From an uncultured Clostridia bacterium (GTDB lineage Bacteria > Bacillota > Clostridia > Oscillospirales > Oscillospiraceae): 42,059 bases of DNA. The notes beneath the pieces were generated by a model. The model saw only the letters and a list, made by a program, of their open reading frames with translations, was not told the DNA's origin and did not search any database. Positions 1 through 8,111 of this stretch are shown piece by piece (positions within the stretch are counted from its first letter, which is position 1; each line of letters starts with the position of its first letter). A program made the translations under genes and the position numbers. The stretch covers positions 1 to 42,059 of the forward strand of contig CAMVBX010000003.1 of NCBI GenBank assembly GCA_947165825.1. Reading direction: 5' to 3'.

Positions 1-82
1 CGACGAGCAAAACGCAGAGCAGGAAAACCGCAGCGGCGGCAAGGTCGGTGGGAAGGGATTTCCCGAGCGTCTCCTTCTTCAT
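1..82 (-). CDS. Membrane protein, N-terminus only (cut by window start)
   Basis: Only the first 27 codons lie in the window. They encode a short basic cytoplasmic stretch (MKKETLGKSLPTD) followed by an alanine/leucine/valine-rich segment that looks like the start of a first transmembrane helix. The ATG at 82-80 overlaps the TGA of the HTH-receiver gene at 81-79 (ATGA), so the two are very probably translationally coupled. A sensor kinase partner for the upstream receiver protein would fit this position, but nothing in the visible 27 residues proves it. What is seen: start codon, overlap and hydrophobic segment. The function is open. Confidence 0.6.
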   Translation of the reverse strand, partial: MKKETLGKSLPTDLAAAAVFLLCVLLV

Positions 83-678
83 GGATTCAGCCCCCGTACG
101 GGAAAACGCAGGTGCGCGGCCTCGCGGAGGACCTTCTCGGGCGTCAGCGGTTTGAGGATATACCCGCTGCAGTGGAGATCCAGCGCATCGGCGGTATACT
201 CGGTATGACCGGTCAGGAAAATGATGTTGGTATGCGGATTGAGTTCCATCAGCTTAGCGGCCAGGTCGATCCCGCTTTCACCGAAAAGCTCGATATCCAG
301 AAGCGCCGCAGCCACATGATTGCTCTCGGCAAAGCGCAGAGCCTCCGCGCCGGTCTCGAAGCCGTAGATGTCCGCCCGGGGCAGCGTATCCTCCAGAATG
401 TGGACGAAACCCTTCAGGAGAACGGACTCATCCTCCACGATAATGAGGACCGGCTGCTCATCGGGGCCGCTGATCTCATCGAGCAGCTCATAGGTCTGCA
501 CGCCAAGATGCCGGGAAAGACGGGAGAGCATCGTGATATCCGGCATCCGGTTCCCGTTTTCCCAGTTGCCGACGGTTTTCCGCGTCACGAACATCAGGTC
601 GGCAAGCTGCTGCTGAGAAAGATTCTTTTCCTGCCGCAGCGCTCGAATGCGTTTTCCGAAAGCCTCCAGGGACTGCAT
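79..678 (-). CDS. HTH (Xre/Cro) + response-regulator receiver fusion protein
   Basis: A 199-residue cytoplasmic regulator. Residues 6-66 form an Xre/Cro-type helix-turn-helix (KNLSQQQLADLMFVTRKTVGNWE), and residues 76-190 form a CheY-like receiver with the acidic pair E82/D83, phospho-acceptor D128 in LLDIEL, T156 in FLTGH and K176 in YILKPL. The order, DNA-binding domain first and receiver second, is the reverse of most response regulators. The frame stays open upstream to 921, but the ATG at 678 is preferred because GAGGAGAAGG precedes it at good spacing and the HTH starts directly after it. It overlaps the next gene (membrane protein at 82) by ATGA. It probably reads a phosphorylation signal and switches a nearby promoter, perhaps of the peptide cluster transcribed away from it; this last point is inference. 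Confidence 0.85.
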   Translation of the reverse strand: MQSLEAFGKRIRALRQEKNLSQQQLADLMFVTRKTVGNWENGNRMPDITMLSRLSRHLGVQTYELLDEISGPDEQPVLIIVEDESVLLKGFVHILEDTLPRADIYGFETGAEALRFAESNHVAAALLDIELFGESGIDLAAKLMELNPHTNIIFLTGHTEYTADALDLHCSGYILKPLTPEKVLREAAHLRFPVRGLNP

Positions 679-742
679 CACGCCGCCTTCTCCTCTCTCT
701 TGAAGCATATAAATTTCCAAAACAATCATATCCGGTTTCCTT

Positions 743-1021
743 ATGGAAAACAAGAGAGGCTTCATTTCGTTCCCCCCGGCGGCAGATACCTGCCAAGGGC
801 TTCCCGCACTGCCGGACCCGAAGATCCCGGCTGTTGTGGAATACGACAAGAGCAGCGGCGAAGCCGCGATCGATGTGCGCTGCAACGGGGATCCCCTCGA
901 TCCGGCTTCAGGAGGGAACAAATTGGCTTACAAGCTCCTCCGGAGCACGGTTTCGGAGATGAGCGATACGCCGATCCGGGAGGACGGATATCACAACCGA
1001 GTGCATATCGTCATCCGATGA
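743..1021 (+). pseudogene. C-terminal fragment of an RsbW-like (HATPase_c_2) ATP-binding protein
   Basis: The readable part of this 92-codon frame (about residues 30-92) resembles the last third of anti-sigma-factor kinase domains: a beta strand (AVVEYDKSSGEAAIDVRC), a degenerate G1-like box (NGDPLDPASGG), then a helix (LAYKLLRSTVSEMSD) and final strand (HNRVHIVIR). The N box and catalytic Glu/Asn region that must precede it are absent, and the first 25 residues look non-coding. It ends at TGA 1019-1021 shortly before a terminator. It is best read as a truncated remnant of a gene once located here; an intact RsbW-like gene lies at 11.0 kb. The match is by eye and weak, and a small unrelated hypothetical protein is the alternative. 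Confidence 0.4.
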
Positions 1022-1030
1022 TGAAATAAC

Positions 1031-1079
1031 CTCTGCCGTCCGCGTGGAGATGCGGGGCGGCGGAGGTTTTGCTTTATTG
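1031..1079 (+). terminator. Rho-independent terminator
   Basis: A GC-rich stem starting CCTCTGCCGTCCGC and closing GCGGGGCGGCGGAGG is followed by TTTTGCTTT. It sits after the stop at 1021 and before the peptide export operon, isolating that operon from upstream transcription. Confidence 0.7.
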
Positions 1080-1104
1080 GGGGGCTTCATTCTGTTCCCA
1101 TCCA

Positions 1105-1133
1105 TAGAAATCATTACCGCAAAACGATACAAT
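1105..1133 (+). promoter_or_regulatory. Possible promoter of the peptide (RiPP) operon
   Basis: A TACAAT -10 box at 1128-1133 lies 78 nt upstream of the first operon gene, between the terminator and the start at 1212. The best -35 candidate at 17-nt spacing is only TAGAAA (1105-1110), so the site is weak or activator-dependent. Confidence 0.35.
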
Positions 1134-1211
1134 TATGCTGTATTATTATTTGAAGAGCGGATTCGCCGTCAGCGTCCGAAGAATCAGCAAGCGTGAACAA
1201 GGAGAAATCAA

Positions 1212-1631
1212 ATGGGACAGTCACCGGTATATCGCAAGGCTAGCCTGGAGCGGATCCAGTCCCCGGAACAGCTCAACGACTATCTTCGCGTCACGAATCC
1301 GTCGGTATGGATCATCCTGGCTGCGGTGGTGCTGATCCTGGCGGGGATGCTGGTGTGGGGGTCCTCTGCCTATATCGACAGCTTCGTCACCGGCGCCGCG
1401 GAGGTAAAGGGCGGCGTCATGACGGTCACTTTTGAGGACGAGGCGCTGGCAAAAAACGTGAAGCCCGGAATGAACGTAGCGGTGGGCGATACTTCTTCTC
1501 CCATCGTCAGTGTCGGGCGCGCTTCGGATGGCAAACTGTTTGCCCAGGCGGAAACTGCCCTGGCAGACGGATCCTATCAGGCAACGGTCGGTTACAGGCA
1601 GACCCAGATCCTGCAGCTCCTGTTCAATTAA
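1212..1631 (+). CDS. Miniature HlyD-like NHLP secretion membrane protein
   Basis: A 139-residue protein preceded by AAGGAG. Residues 8-30 (YRKASLERIQSPEQLNDYLR) and the single transmembrane helix at about 33-55 match the N-terminus of HlyD/NHLM bacteriocin secretion adaptors, which in NHLP loci sit beside the two ABC genes just as here. After the helix come only about 85 residues of beta-rich extracytoplasmic sequence; the long coiled coil and lipoyl halves of normal adaptors (around 280-450 residues) are missing. The reading frame is intact and ends 12 nt before the C39 ABC gene. It may be a reduced adaptor suited to a single-membrane cell. The family call rests on the N-terminal motif and context. 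Confidence 0.7.
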   Translation: MGQSPVYRKASLERIQSPEQLNDYLRVTNPSVWIILAAVVLILAGMLVWGSSAYIDSFVTGAAEVKGGVMTVTFEDEALAKNVKPGMNVAVGDTSSPIVSVGRASDGKLFAQAETALADGSYQATVGYRQTQILQLLFN

Positions 1632-1643
1632 AGGACTGCGGGC

Positions 1644-3824
1644 ATGAAAAGAAACGGGAGCAGAGAGCCCGTGAAGACGGGAAGGGTCAAGGTGCCCGTC
1701 GTGATGCAGATGGAGGCGCTGGAATGCGGCGCCGCATCCCTCGCGATGGTGATGGCCTATTACGGGAAATGGGTGCCGCTGGAGCAGGTGCGGCTGGACT
1801 GCGGCGTGAGCCGGGACGGATCCAGCGCGAAGAACGTGCTGATCGCCGCCCGGAGATACGGCTTTACGGCCCAGGGCTTTCGTGCCGAGTTGAGTGCGAT
1901 CAAGACCAAGGTGAGCTATCCCTGCATCATCCACTGGAATTTCAACCACTTTGTCGTACTCTGCGGCTTCAAGGGAAACTATGCTTACCTCAACGATCCG
2001 GCCAGGGGCGAGGTCAAGGTCCCCATGGAGGAGTTCGACAGAGCCTTTACCGGCATCTGTCTTCAGATCACGCCCGGCGAGAGCTTCGAGCCTGGGGGAA
2101 AACGGAAAAGCACGCTGGCCTTTGTCCGCAAACGTCTGATCGGCGCGGGAGCCGCGGTGGCGTTCGTCATGATCTCAGCGGTCATCGGCTACCTGTTCAG
2201 CGTCATCAATCCGATCTTTTCCCGCTTCTTTATGGATCGTCTGCTCACCGGAGAGAATCGGGAGCTTCTGACCCCCTTCCTCGGGCTCCTGGCGCTGATG
2301 GGACTGCTTCAGATTGCCGTTGCCTGGGTGCAGGCGATCTACAGCATGAAGATCAACGGCAAAATGGCGCTGGTGGGTTCCAGTTCCTATATGTGGAAGG
2401 TGCTCAGAATGCCGATGGAGTTTTTCTCCCAAAGGATGTCGGGGGACATCCTCCAGCGTCAGGGGACGAACGCTTCCATTGCCGGCACGCTGGTGAACAC
2501 CTTCGCGCCCCTGCTGCTCAATACGATCATGATGGTGTTCTATCTCGCGGTCATGCTGCGCTACAGTGCTGCGCTGACCATCGTCGGCATCGTCACCATT
2601 GTACTGAATCTGTTCCTTTCCCAGTACATATCCCAAAAGCGGTTGAACATCACCCGCGTCCAGATGCGGGACAGCGGCAAACTTGCCGCGGCCACGGTTT
2701 CCGGCGTACAGATGGTGGAGACCATCAAGGCCAGCGGCGCGGAAAACGGATATTTCCAGAAATGGGCGGGCTATCAGGCTTCAGTCAACGCGGCAAGCGT
2801 CAGATTCGCCAAGCTCAATCAGTACCTCGGCATGATCCCGGGTCTGCTCAACTCCCTGGCGAGCTCAGCCGTGCTGGTGCTGGGCGTGTGGCTCGCCATG
2901 CGCGGCGAATTCACCCTCGGTATGATCCTGTCGTTCCAGGGATTCCTGAGCGCGTTCACGGCCCCCGCCATGACGCTGATTTCCGCCGGACAGACCATTC
3001 AGGAGATGCGTACGCAGATGGAACGCGTCGAGGATGTGATGGAATACCCGGCGGATCCGAACTACTCTGACGAGCCCCTGAAAGAAGAGGTCGATTATTC
3101 CAAGCTCCGGGGCAACGTGGAACTCAGAGACGTCACCTTCGGCTACTCGCGTCTCGGCAAGCCCCTCATCGAGCATTTTTCCATGTCCATGAAGCCCGGC
3201 AGCCGCGTGGCTTTCGTCGGCACCTCCGGCTGCGGCAAGTCCACGCTTTCCAAATTGATCTCCGGACTGTACCAGCCATGGAGCGGAGAGATCCTTTTTG
3301 ACGGCAAGCCGATCTCCGAGATCGACCGGACGGTGTTTACCAGCTCCGTGGCGGTCGTGGACCAGGATATCGTGCTGTTCGAGGACACCATCGCGAACAA
3401 CATCAAGATGTGGGACAACTCCATAGCGGATTTTGAAATGATCCTGGCTGCCCATGACGCGCAGATCTATGACGATATCATGGCCCGTGACGGCGGCTTT
3501 TACGGAAAGCTCATCGAAGGCGGCAAGGATCTCTCCGGCGGACAGCGGCAGCGCCTGGAGATCGCCCGTGTGCTTGCCCAGGATCCCTCTGTCATCATCA
3601 TGGACGAGGCGACTTCCGCGCTGGACGCCAAGACCGAATACGAGCTGGTAAAGGCGGTAAAAAAGCGCGGCATCACCTGCATCGTGATCGCACACCGGCT
3701 GTCCACCATCCGGGACTGCGACGAGATCATCCTGCTGGATCAGGGCAAGGTGGTGGAGCGCGGCACCCACGAGGAGCTCTACGCCCGGGGCGGCATGTAC
3801 GCGGAGCTCATCTCCAATGATTGA
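1644..3824 (+). CDS. NHLP-type peptidase-containing ABC exporter (C39 peptidase, permease, ATPase)
   Basis: A 726-residue exporter that cuts the leader after a double glycine and pumps the core peptide out. Residues 15-140 form a C39 cysteine peptidase with oxyanion Q22, catalytic C28 (LECGAAS), H102 (NHFVVL) and D118 (LNDPARG). Residues about 165-460 hold the ABC membrane domain, and the C-terminal ATPase has Walker A GTSGCGKST, signature LSGGQRQR, Walker B IIMDEATSALD and the H-loop IAHRLST. All catalytic residues are present, so it should be active. It lies in a tight operon between the adaptor and the second ABC gene. Its substrates are most likely the two GG-leader peptides encoded at 7.7-8.4 kb. 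Confidence 0.93.
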   Translation: MKRNGSREPVKTGRVKVPVVMQMEALECGAASLAMVMAYYGKWVPLEQVRLDCGVSRDGSSAKNVLIAARRYGFTAQGFRAELSAIKTKVSYPCIIHWNFNHFVVLCGFKGNYAYLNDPARGEVKVPMEEFDRAFTGICLQITPGESFEPGGKRKSTLAFVRKRLIGAGAAVAFVMISAVIGYLFSVINPIFSRFFMDRLLTGENRELLTPFLGLLALMGLLQIAVAWVQAIYSMKINGKMALVGSSSYMWKVLRMPMEFFSQRMSGDILQRQGTNASIAGTLVNTFAPLLLNTIMMVFYLAVMLRYSAALTIVGIVTIVLNLFLSQYISQKRLNITRVQMRDSGKLAAATVSGVQMVETIKASGAENGYFQKWAGYQASVNAASVRFAKLNQYLGMIPGLLNSLASSAVLVLGVWLAMRGEFTLGMILSFQGFLSAFTAPAMTLISAGQTIQEMRTQMERVEDVMEYPADPNYSDEPLKEEVDYSKLRGNVELRDVTFGYSRLGKPLIEHFSMSMKPGSRVAFVGTSGCGKSTLSKLISGLYQPWSGEILFDGKPISEIDRTVFTSSVAVVDQDIVLFEDTIANNIKMWDNSIADFEMILAAHDAQIYDDIMARDGGFYGKLIEGGKDLSGGQRQRLEIARVLAQDPSVIIMDEATSALDAKTEYELVKAVKKRGITCIVIAHRLSTIRDCDEIILLDQGKVVERGTHEELYARGGMYAELISND

Positions 3825-3839
3825 GGGGGGGTGGGAAGA

Positions 3840-6041
3840 ATGGGATGGTTTGATAAACAGGTCCGCCAGAGAAAGCAGAGCGACCAGAGCGTTTTTGAAG
3901 ACTCCATTTTTCGCATGGCCTCCGTGGTATTGGGAAAGACCGGCGCCGAGGTGCTGAATGACGAGCGGCTGATCTCCAAGGCCGCCATCGACGAGATTCT
4001 CAAATACTATCACATTAAGCCAGTGGAGATCCCCGCCGTCGTCAAGAATGTGGATGAACAGCTGGAATACTGCCTGCGTCCCCACGGGATCATGCGGCGG
4101 ACTGTAAAACTGGAGGAAAACTGGTATCGGGACGGCTTTGGCCCCATCCTGGCCTTCCGGCAGGAGGACGGATACCCCCTTGCCCTGCTGCCGAAGCCCT
4201 TTAAGGGATACTGGTACAGAGACCCGATGACGGGGGACCGCGTCACGCTGGACAAGAATACTTCGGCACTTCTGCAGCCGGAAGCGATCTGCTTCTACCG
4301 TCCGCTTCCGCAAAAAGAGCTGGGTATTCCCGATCTCCTCAAATACTTGAAAAGCTGCATGAACGCATCGGATTTCGCGATGATCGCGGCGCTGACGCTG
4401 CTGTCCACGCTGGTGGGCATGCTCATGCCGCGGCTCACAAAGACGCTGACCGGATTTGTTTTGGACAGCGGCAGCGCGCCGCTCCTCCTCGGAACGGCGG
4501 TGTTCATCGTCTGCGTCTCGATCTCCGGAATGCTGATCTCCGCGGTCCGGTCCATTGCCATGAACCGTCTGCAGATCAAAACGTCCCTGTCTGTGGAGGC
4601 GGCGATCATGACCCGCGTGATGAATCTGCCCCCCCGCTTTTTCCGGCAGTACTCCTCCGGTGAACTGTCGAGCAGAATCGGTTCGGTCAACCAGCTATGC
4701 GCCTTGCTGATGGGGAGTGTGTTCTCCATGGGCTTGACGAGTCTGATGAGCCTTTTGTACATCACGCAGATCTTCCGCTATGCGCCGGCGCTTGTGGTGC
4801 CGAGCCTTGTGATCATCGTGCTCACGGTGGGCATCAGCGCCGCGGCTTCCCTCATGCAGATGAGGATCAGAAGGGAATCGATGCAGACCGGCGCAAAAAA
4901 CAGCGGCATCAGCTATGCGTTCATCACCGGCATCCAGAAGATCAAGCTGGCCGGCGCGGAGAAGAGAGCCTTTGCCCGCTGGGCGGATTCCTATTCTGAG
5001 GTCTCGGAACGGACATACAACCCGCCCCTGTTTCTGAAGGTAAGCGGCGTGATCACCATGGCGGTCTCCCTTGCGGGAACGCTTCTTCTGTATGATCTTG
5101 CGGTACAGACCCGGGTCACCGGTCCGGAATATATCTCCTTCAACGCAGCCTATGGTGCGGTTATGGGGGCGTTTTCCGCCCTGAGCGGCGTAGCGCTTTC
5201 GGCGGCGAACATCCGCCCCATTCTGGAAATGGCGGAGCCGATTCTGAAAACGGCGCCGGAATCCTCGGAGAACAAGGAAATGCTCACAAAGCTCTCCGGC
5301 AGCATTGAACTCTCGAACGTTTATTTCCGCTATACGGATTCCATGCCCTATGTGGTGGATGGCATAAGCCTCAAGATCAAGGCCGGGGAATACGTTGCCA
5401 TCGTCGGGACCACGGGCTGCGGAAAATCCACCCTGATGCGGCTGCTGCTGGGCTTCGAGACGCCGGAAAAAGGCGCGATCTACTACGACGGCCGCGATAT
5501 GACGAAGCTCGACCTTCGCTCCCTGCGCCGCCGCATCGGAGCGGTTACGCAGGACGGCAGTCTGTTCCAGGGCGATATCTACGAAAACATTGTGATCTCG
5601 GCACCGGAGCTGACGGTGGACGAGGCATGGAAAGCCGCGGAAATGGCCGGGATCGCCGACGATATCCGCGCCATGCCCATGGGGATGCAGACTATGATCT
5701 CCGAAGGACAGGGCGGTATTTCCGGAGGGCAGAAGCAGCGACTGATGATCGCCCGCGCCGTGGCGCCGAAGCCGAAGGTCCTCATGTTCGACGAGGCTAC
5801 CTCCGCACTGGACAACAAGACGCAGAAGCAGGTTTCCGAGGCGCTGGACAGTCTGAACAGCACCCGCATCGTCATCGCCCATCGGCTTTCCACCATCAAA
5901 AACTGCGACCGCATCCTGGTGCTGGATAAGGGGAAGATCATCGAGGACGGCACCTACGCCGAGCTGATCGCAAGGGACGGCCTGTTTGCCGAGCTGGTAG
6001 CACGTCAGCGGCTGGATACGCCCGCGGAAGCGGCGGAATGA
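3840..6041 (+). CDS. NHLP-type ABC exporter permease/ATPase, second subunit
   Basis: A 733-residue partner of the C39 exporter. The first 165 residues form a soluble domain typical of the second NHLP transporter, followed by an ABC membrane region (about 180-455) and an ATPase with GTTGCGKST, ISGGQKQR, VLMFDEATSALD and IAHRLST. No peptidase domain is present. The ATG at 3840 was chosen because the G-rich run just after the preceding stop (3822-3824) gives it a usable Shine-Dalgarno spacing; a GTG at 3831 is the alternative and adds three residues. It probably forms a heterodimer with, or works next to, the C39 protein in exporting the modified peptide. Confidence 0.92.
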   Translation: MGWFDKQVRQRKQSDQSVFEDSIFRMASVVLGKTGAEVLNDERLISKAAIDEILKYYHIKPVEIPAVVKNVDEQLEYCLRPHGIMRRTVKLEENWYRDGFGPILAFRQEDGYPLALLPKPFKGYWYRDPMTGDRVTLDKNTSALLQPEAICFYRPLPQKELGIPDLLKYLKSCMNASDFAMIAALTLLSTLVGMLMPRLTKTLTGFVLDSGSAPLLLGTAVFIVCVSISGMLISAVRSIAMNRLQIKTSLSVEAAIMTRVMNLPPRFFRQYSSGELSSRIGSVNQLCALLMGSVFSMGLTSLMSLLYITQIFRYAPALVVPSLVIIVLTVGISAAASLMQMRIRRESMQTGAKNSGISYAFITGIQKIKLAGAEKRAFARWADSYSEVSERTYNPPLFLKVSGVITMAVSLAGTLLLYDLAVQTRVTGPEYISFNAAYGAVMGAFSALSGVALSAANIRPILEMAEPILKTAPESSENKEMLTKLSGSIELSNVYFRYTDSMPYVVDGISLKIKAGEYVAIVGTTGCGKSTLMRLLLGFETPEKGAIYYDGRDMTKLDLRSLRRRIGAVTQDGSLFQGDIYENIVISAPELTVDEAWKAAEMAGIADDIRAMPMGMQTMISEGQGGISGGQKQRLMIARAVAPKPKVLMFDEATSALDNKTQKQVSEALDSLNSTRIVIAHRLSTIKNCDRILVLDKGKIIEDGTYAELIARDGLFAELVARQRLDTPAEAAE

Positions 6042-6062
6042 CCCGGAAGGAAGAAGAGTTTC

Positions 6063-7457
6063 ATGACCGTGCATTATTTGCTCAGCCGTCCGTATGTCCT
6101 GCGCGGCTGGAAGAAGCTGCCTTATGCCCTCCAGAACTATTTCACCGGGAAAACGGAATTCTTCCGGCGGGATGATTTCTTCCTGCTCCTGTGCTGCGAC
6201 GGACAGACGGTCATTGACCGGGAAAAGCTGACGGAGGGAGAGACAAAGCGTTTCGACCATTGGCTGAAAAACGGTTTCATCCGGGAATGCAACCCGGAGG
6301 ACAGGCTTGCGCCTGATCAGGAATACCGCTTTTATCCCGCCCGGTTCAAAAACGAGGTGCAGTGGTCCATCACCGGGCGGTGCAACTACCGCTGCCGCCA
6401 TTGCTTCATGTCCGCGCCGCACGGGGCGCAGGGAGAGCCGGCATGGGACGAGCTGATGACCATGCTGGACGCCTTCGACCGCTGCGGCATCCGCACGGTG
6501 CAGCTCACCGGGGGCGAACCCATGGTTCGGAAGGATTTCTGGCAGCTGGTGGATGCAATCCGGGCCAGGAAGATCTCCATCAACGCGCTCTATTCCAACG
6601 GCCTGCTGGTGACGGACGAATTCCTGGACCGGCTCGAGAAGCGCGGGATGCGCCCGTCCATCCAGTTCAGCTTCGACGGCGTCGGTCATCACGACTGGAT
6701 GCGCGGCGTACCCGGCGCGGAAAAGATCGTGCTGGACGCCATGCGCCGCTGCCGCGAGCGGGGATTCAGCTTTACCGCTTCCATGGTGATCTGCCGGGAA
6801 AGCGCCGGCTGTATCCGGGAGAGCGTAAACCTGCTGGCCTCCCTGGGCTGCCAAGGGCTGAAAATCGGCAATGCCTCTCCCCAGGGCGAATGGGCGAACG
6901 AATCCGAGCATTACCTGACACAGGAGGAGACCTGGCAGGCGTTTCTGGATTACGTTCCTCAGTATCTCGCCGACGGAAAGCCCATGCCCATCGGCCTGGA
7001 GGGCATCTTCAACTGCGACCAGCCCGCAATGAATCCCCGGTCCTATTGCGAAAAGAACATAAAGGAGGAAAGTTTTCCTAAGGCGCTCCTGTGCGGCCAC
7101 GTGCGAAACGGGATGTACGTAAGTCCGCAGGGCCGGGTACTACCCTGCATGAGCATGGTGGGCTGCCCCATTGAACAGCAGTTTCCCAGCATGCTGGAGA
7201 CGCCCCTCGAAGAGATCCTGGACGATTCTCTCTACATGGATATCATCAATGCCCGGATCAGCGATTTCATGACCCACAATCCGGAATGCGCTTCCTGCGA
7301 ATACCGCTGCGCCTGCTGCGGCGGGTGCCGAGCCATCGCCGTGCGGGACGGCTCGACCGACTACCTGAAGCCCGACCCTACCGCCTGCGCATATTTCAAG
7401 GGCGGGTGGAAAGCAAAAAAGGACGCGCTGCTGGAAAGCCTGGGCGTTTCAGAATAA
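6063..7457 (+). CDS. Radical SAM/SPASM peptide maturase
   Basis: A 464-residue enzyme expected to modify the ribosomal peptide by radical chemistry. Residues 1-95 are a small domain of the kind that binds leader peptides (RRE/PqqD-like position; inference). The radical SAM core has the [4Fe-4S] motif C107-x3-C111-x2-C114 (CNYRCRHC) and the SAM-binding LTGGEP. The C-terminus is a SPASM region rich in cysteines (LLCGH, LPCMSMVGC, PECASCEYRCACCGGC, TACAYF), enough for two auxiliary clusters. GGAAGGAAGAAGAG precedes the start. It follows the exporters and precedes the precursors, the usual order for a RiPP operon. The bond it makes (thioether, C-C, epimer) cannot be told from sequence alone. Confidence 0.92.
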   Translation: MTVHYLLSRPYVLRGWKKLPYALQNYFTGKTEFFRRDDFFLLLCCDGQTVIDREKLTEGETKRFDHWLKNGFIRECNPEDRLAPDQEYRFYPARFKNEVQWSITGRCNYRCRHCFMSAPHGAQGEPAWDELMTMLDAFDRCGIRTVQLTGGEPMVRKDFWQLVDAIRARKISINALYSNGLLVTDEFLDRLEKRGMRPSIQFSFDGVGHHDWMRGVPGAEKIVLDAMRRCRERGFSFTASMVICRESAGCIRESVNLLASLGCQGLKIGNASPQGEWANESEHYLTQEETWQAFLDYVPQYLADGKPMPIGLEGIFNCDQPAMNPRSYCEKNIKEESFPKALLCGHVRNGMYVSPQGRVLPCMSMVGCPIEQQFPSMLETPLEEILDDSLYMDIINARISDFMTHNPECASCEYRCACCGGCRAIAVRDGSTDYLKPDPTACAYFKGGWKAKKDALLESLGVSE

Positions 7458-7688
7458 AAAGCGGGAAAAACGATGAACATCGACAAGGAACTGCGGCAGG
7501 ATAAACGATCAGGAGCCGGCAGCCAGGCTGTTGTCGTCAATGCAAGAAGAATGTCCGAGCGGCTTCCTCCGGGAGCTGCGCACCGCCGACCATGGAAATT
7601 GTACGGAAAAACCATCAGGAGACGATGGACCTGCACAAGATACGGAAAAACAAAAACAATATCCTACTGATTCAAAAGAGGGAAAAAC
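7458..7688 (+). other. Spacer between maturase and first precursor
   Basis: This 231-nt stretch contains an open frame at 7473-7670 (65 codons, rich in Arg and Lys) with only a poor ribosome site and no double-glycine motif or recognised domain. Its first residues (MNIDKELRQ) faintly echo the start of the real precursor downstream (MEITKELKE), so it may be a decayed third precursor, but it is equally compatible with untranslated leader. The purine-rich AAAGAGGGAAAAAC before 7689 is the ribosome site of the first precursor. Confidence 0.3.
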
Positions 7689-8111
7689 ATGGAAATCACA
7701 AAGGAACTGAAAGAAAAACTACTGAAAGCGAACAGCGAAGAAGAGGTGAAAGCGCTGCTGGGCGGCAGCGCAGAAGAAAAAACATCTGAGTTCTGGCAGG
7801 AGATCGAGGCGCATCATGGCGCGCTGGGCCTCGAAAAGGTGGATGATGACGAACTGGAGGCTGTGTCCGGCGGGAAGGACCGGGACTGGCTGAAGGATGG
7901 GTGCTCCTCCACCGCGAAGGTCGGCGAGTTTTGCTTATCCAATGATTCATGCAGCTTATGGACCATCACCTACAGCAATTTTGATCCCTGTCCCAGCGGC
8001 GGAATCCACGATTGGGCGGAGGAGAAGAGATTCTACGAGGATGCTCACGAGTTCGTTCTGTACAGATGCAAAAAATGCTACAACAAAAAGGAGGTCCCGA
8101 TGGGCGAATGA
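7689..8111 (+). CDS. RiPP precursor peptide A, Cys-rich core with GG leader
   Basis: A 140-residue precursor. Residues 1-62 are a helical, acidic leader (starts MEITKELKEKLLKANSEEE) ending in ELEAVSGG, a classic C39 cleavage site after G62. The predicted core, residues 63-140, is unusually large (78 residues) and carries six cysteines at 72, 82, 88, 101, 127 and 130, the last two as CKKC, plus several Trp/Tyr/Phe. Six Cys could serve as thioether donors for the radical SAM enzyme, form disulfides, or bind metal. The stop overlaps the start of precursor B (ATGA at 8108-8111). Leader type, GG site and neighbours make the precursor role firm; the final product is unknown. Confidence 0.88.
   Translation: MEITKELKEKLLKANSEEEVKALLGGSAEEKTSEFWQEIEAHHGALGLEKVDDDELEAVSGGKDRDWLKDGCSSTAKVGEFCLSNDSCSLWTITYSNFDPCPSGGIHDWAEEKRFYEDAHEFVLYRCKKCYNKKEVPMGE

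Noticed and set aside
4695..7100. An 801-codon minus-strand open frame across the second ABC gene and the maturase
   Set aside because: Crosses a real gene boundary and has no recognisable domain; both plus-strand proteins are certain.
7473..7670. A 65-codon open frame as a third RiPP precursor
   Set aside because: No double glycine, poor ribosome site, Arg-rich composition; kept only as a remark in the spacer entry.
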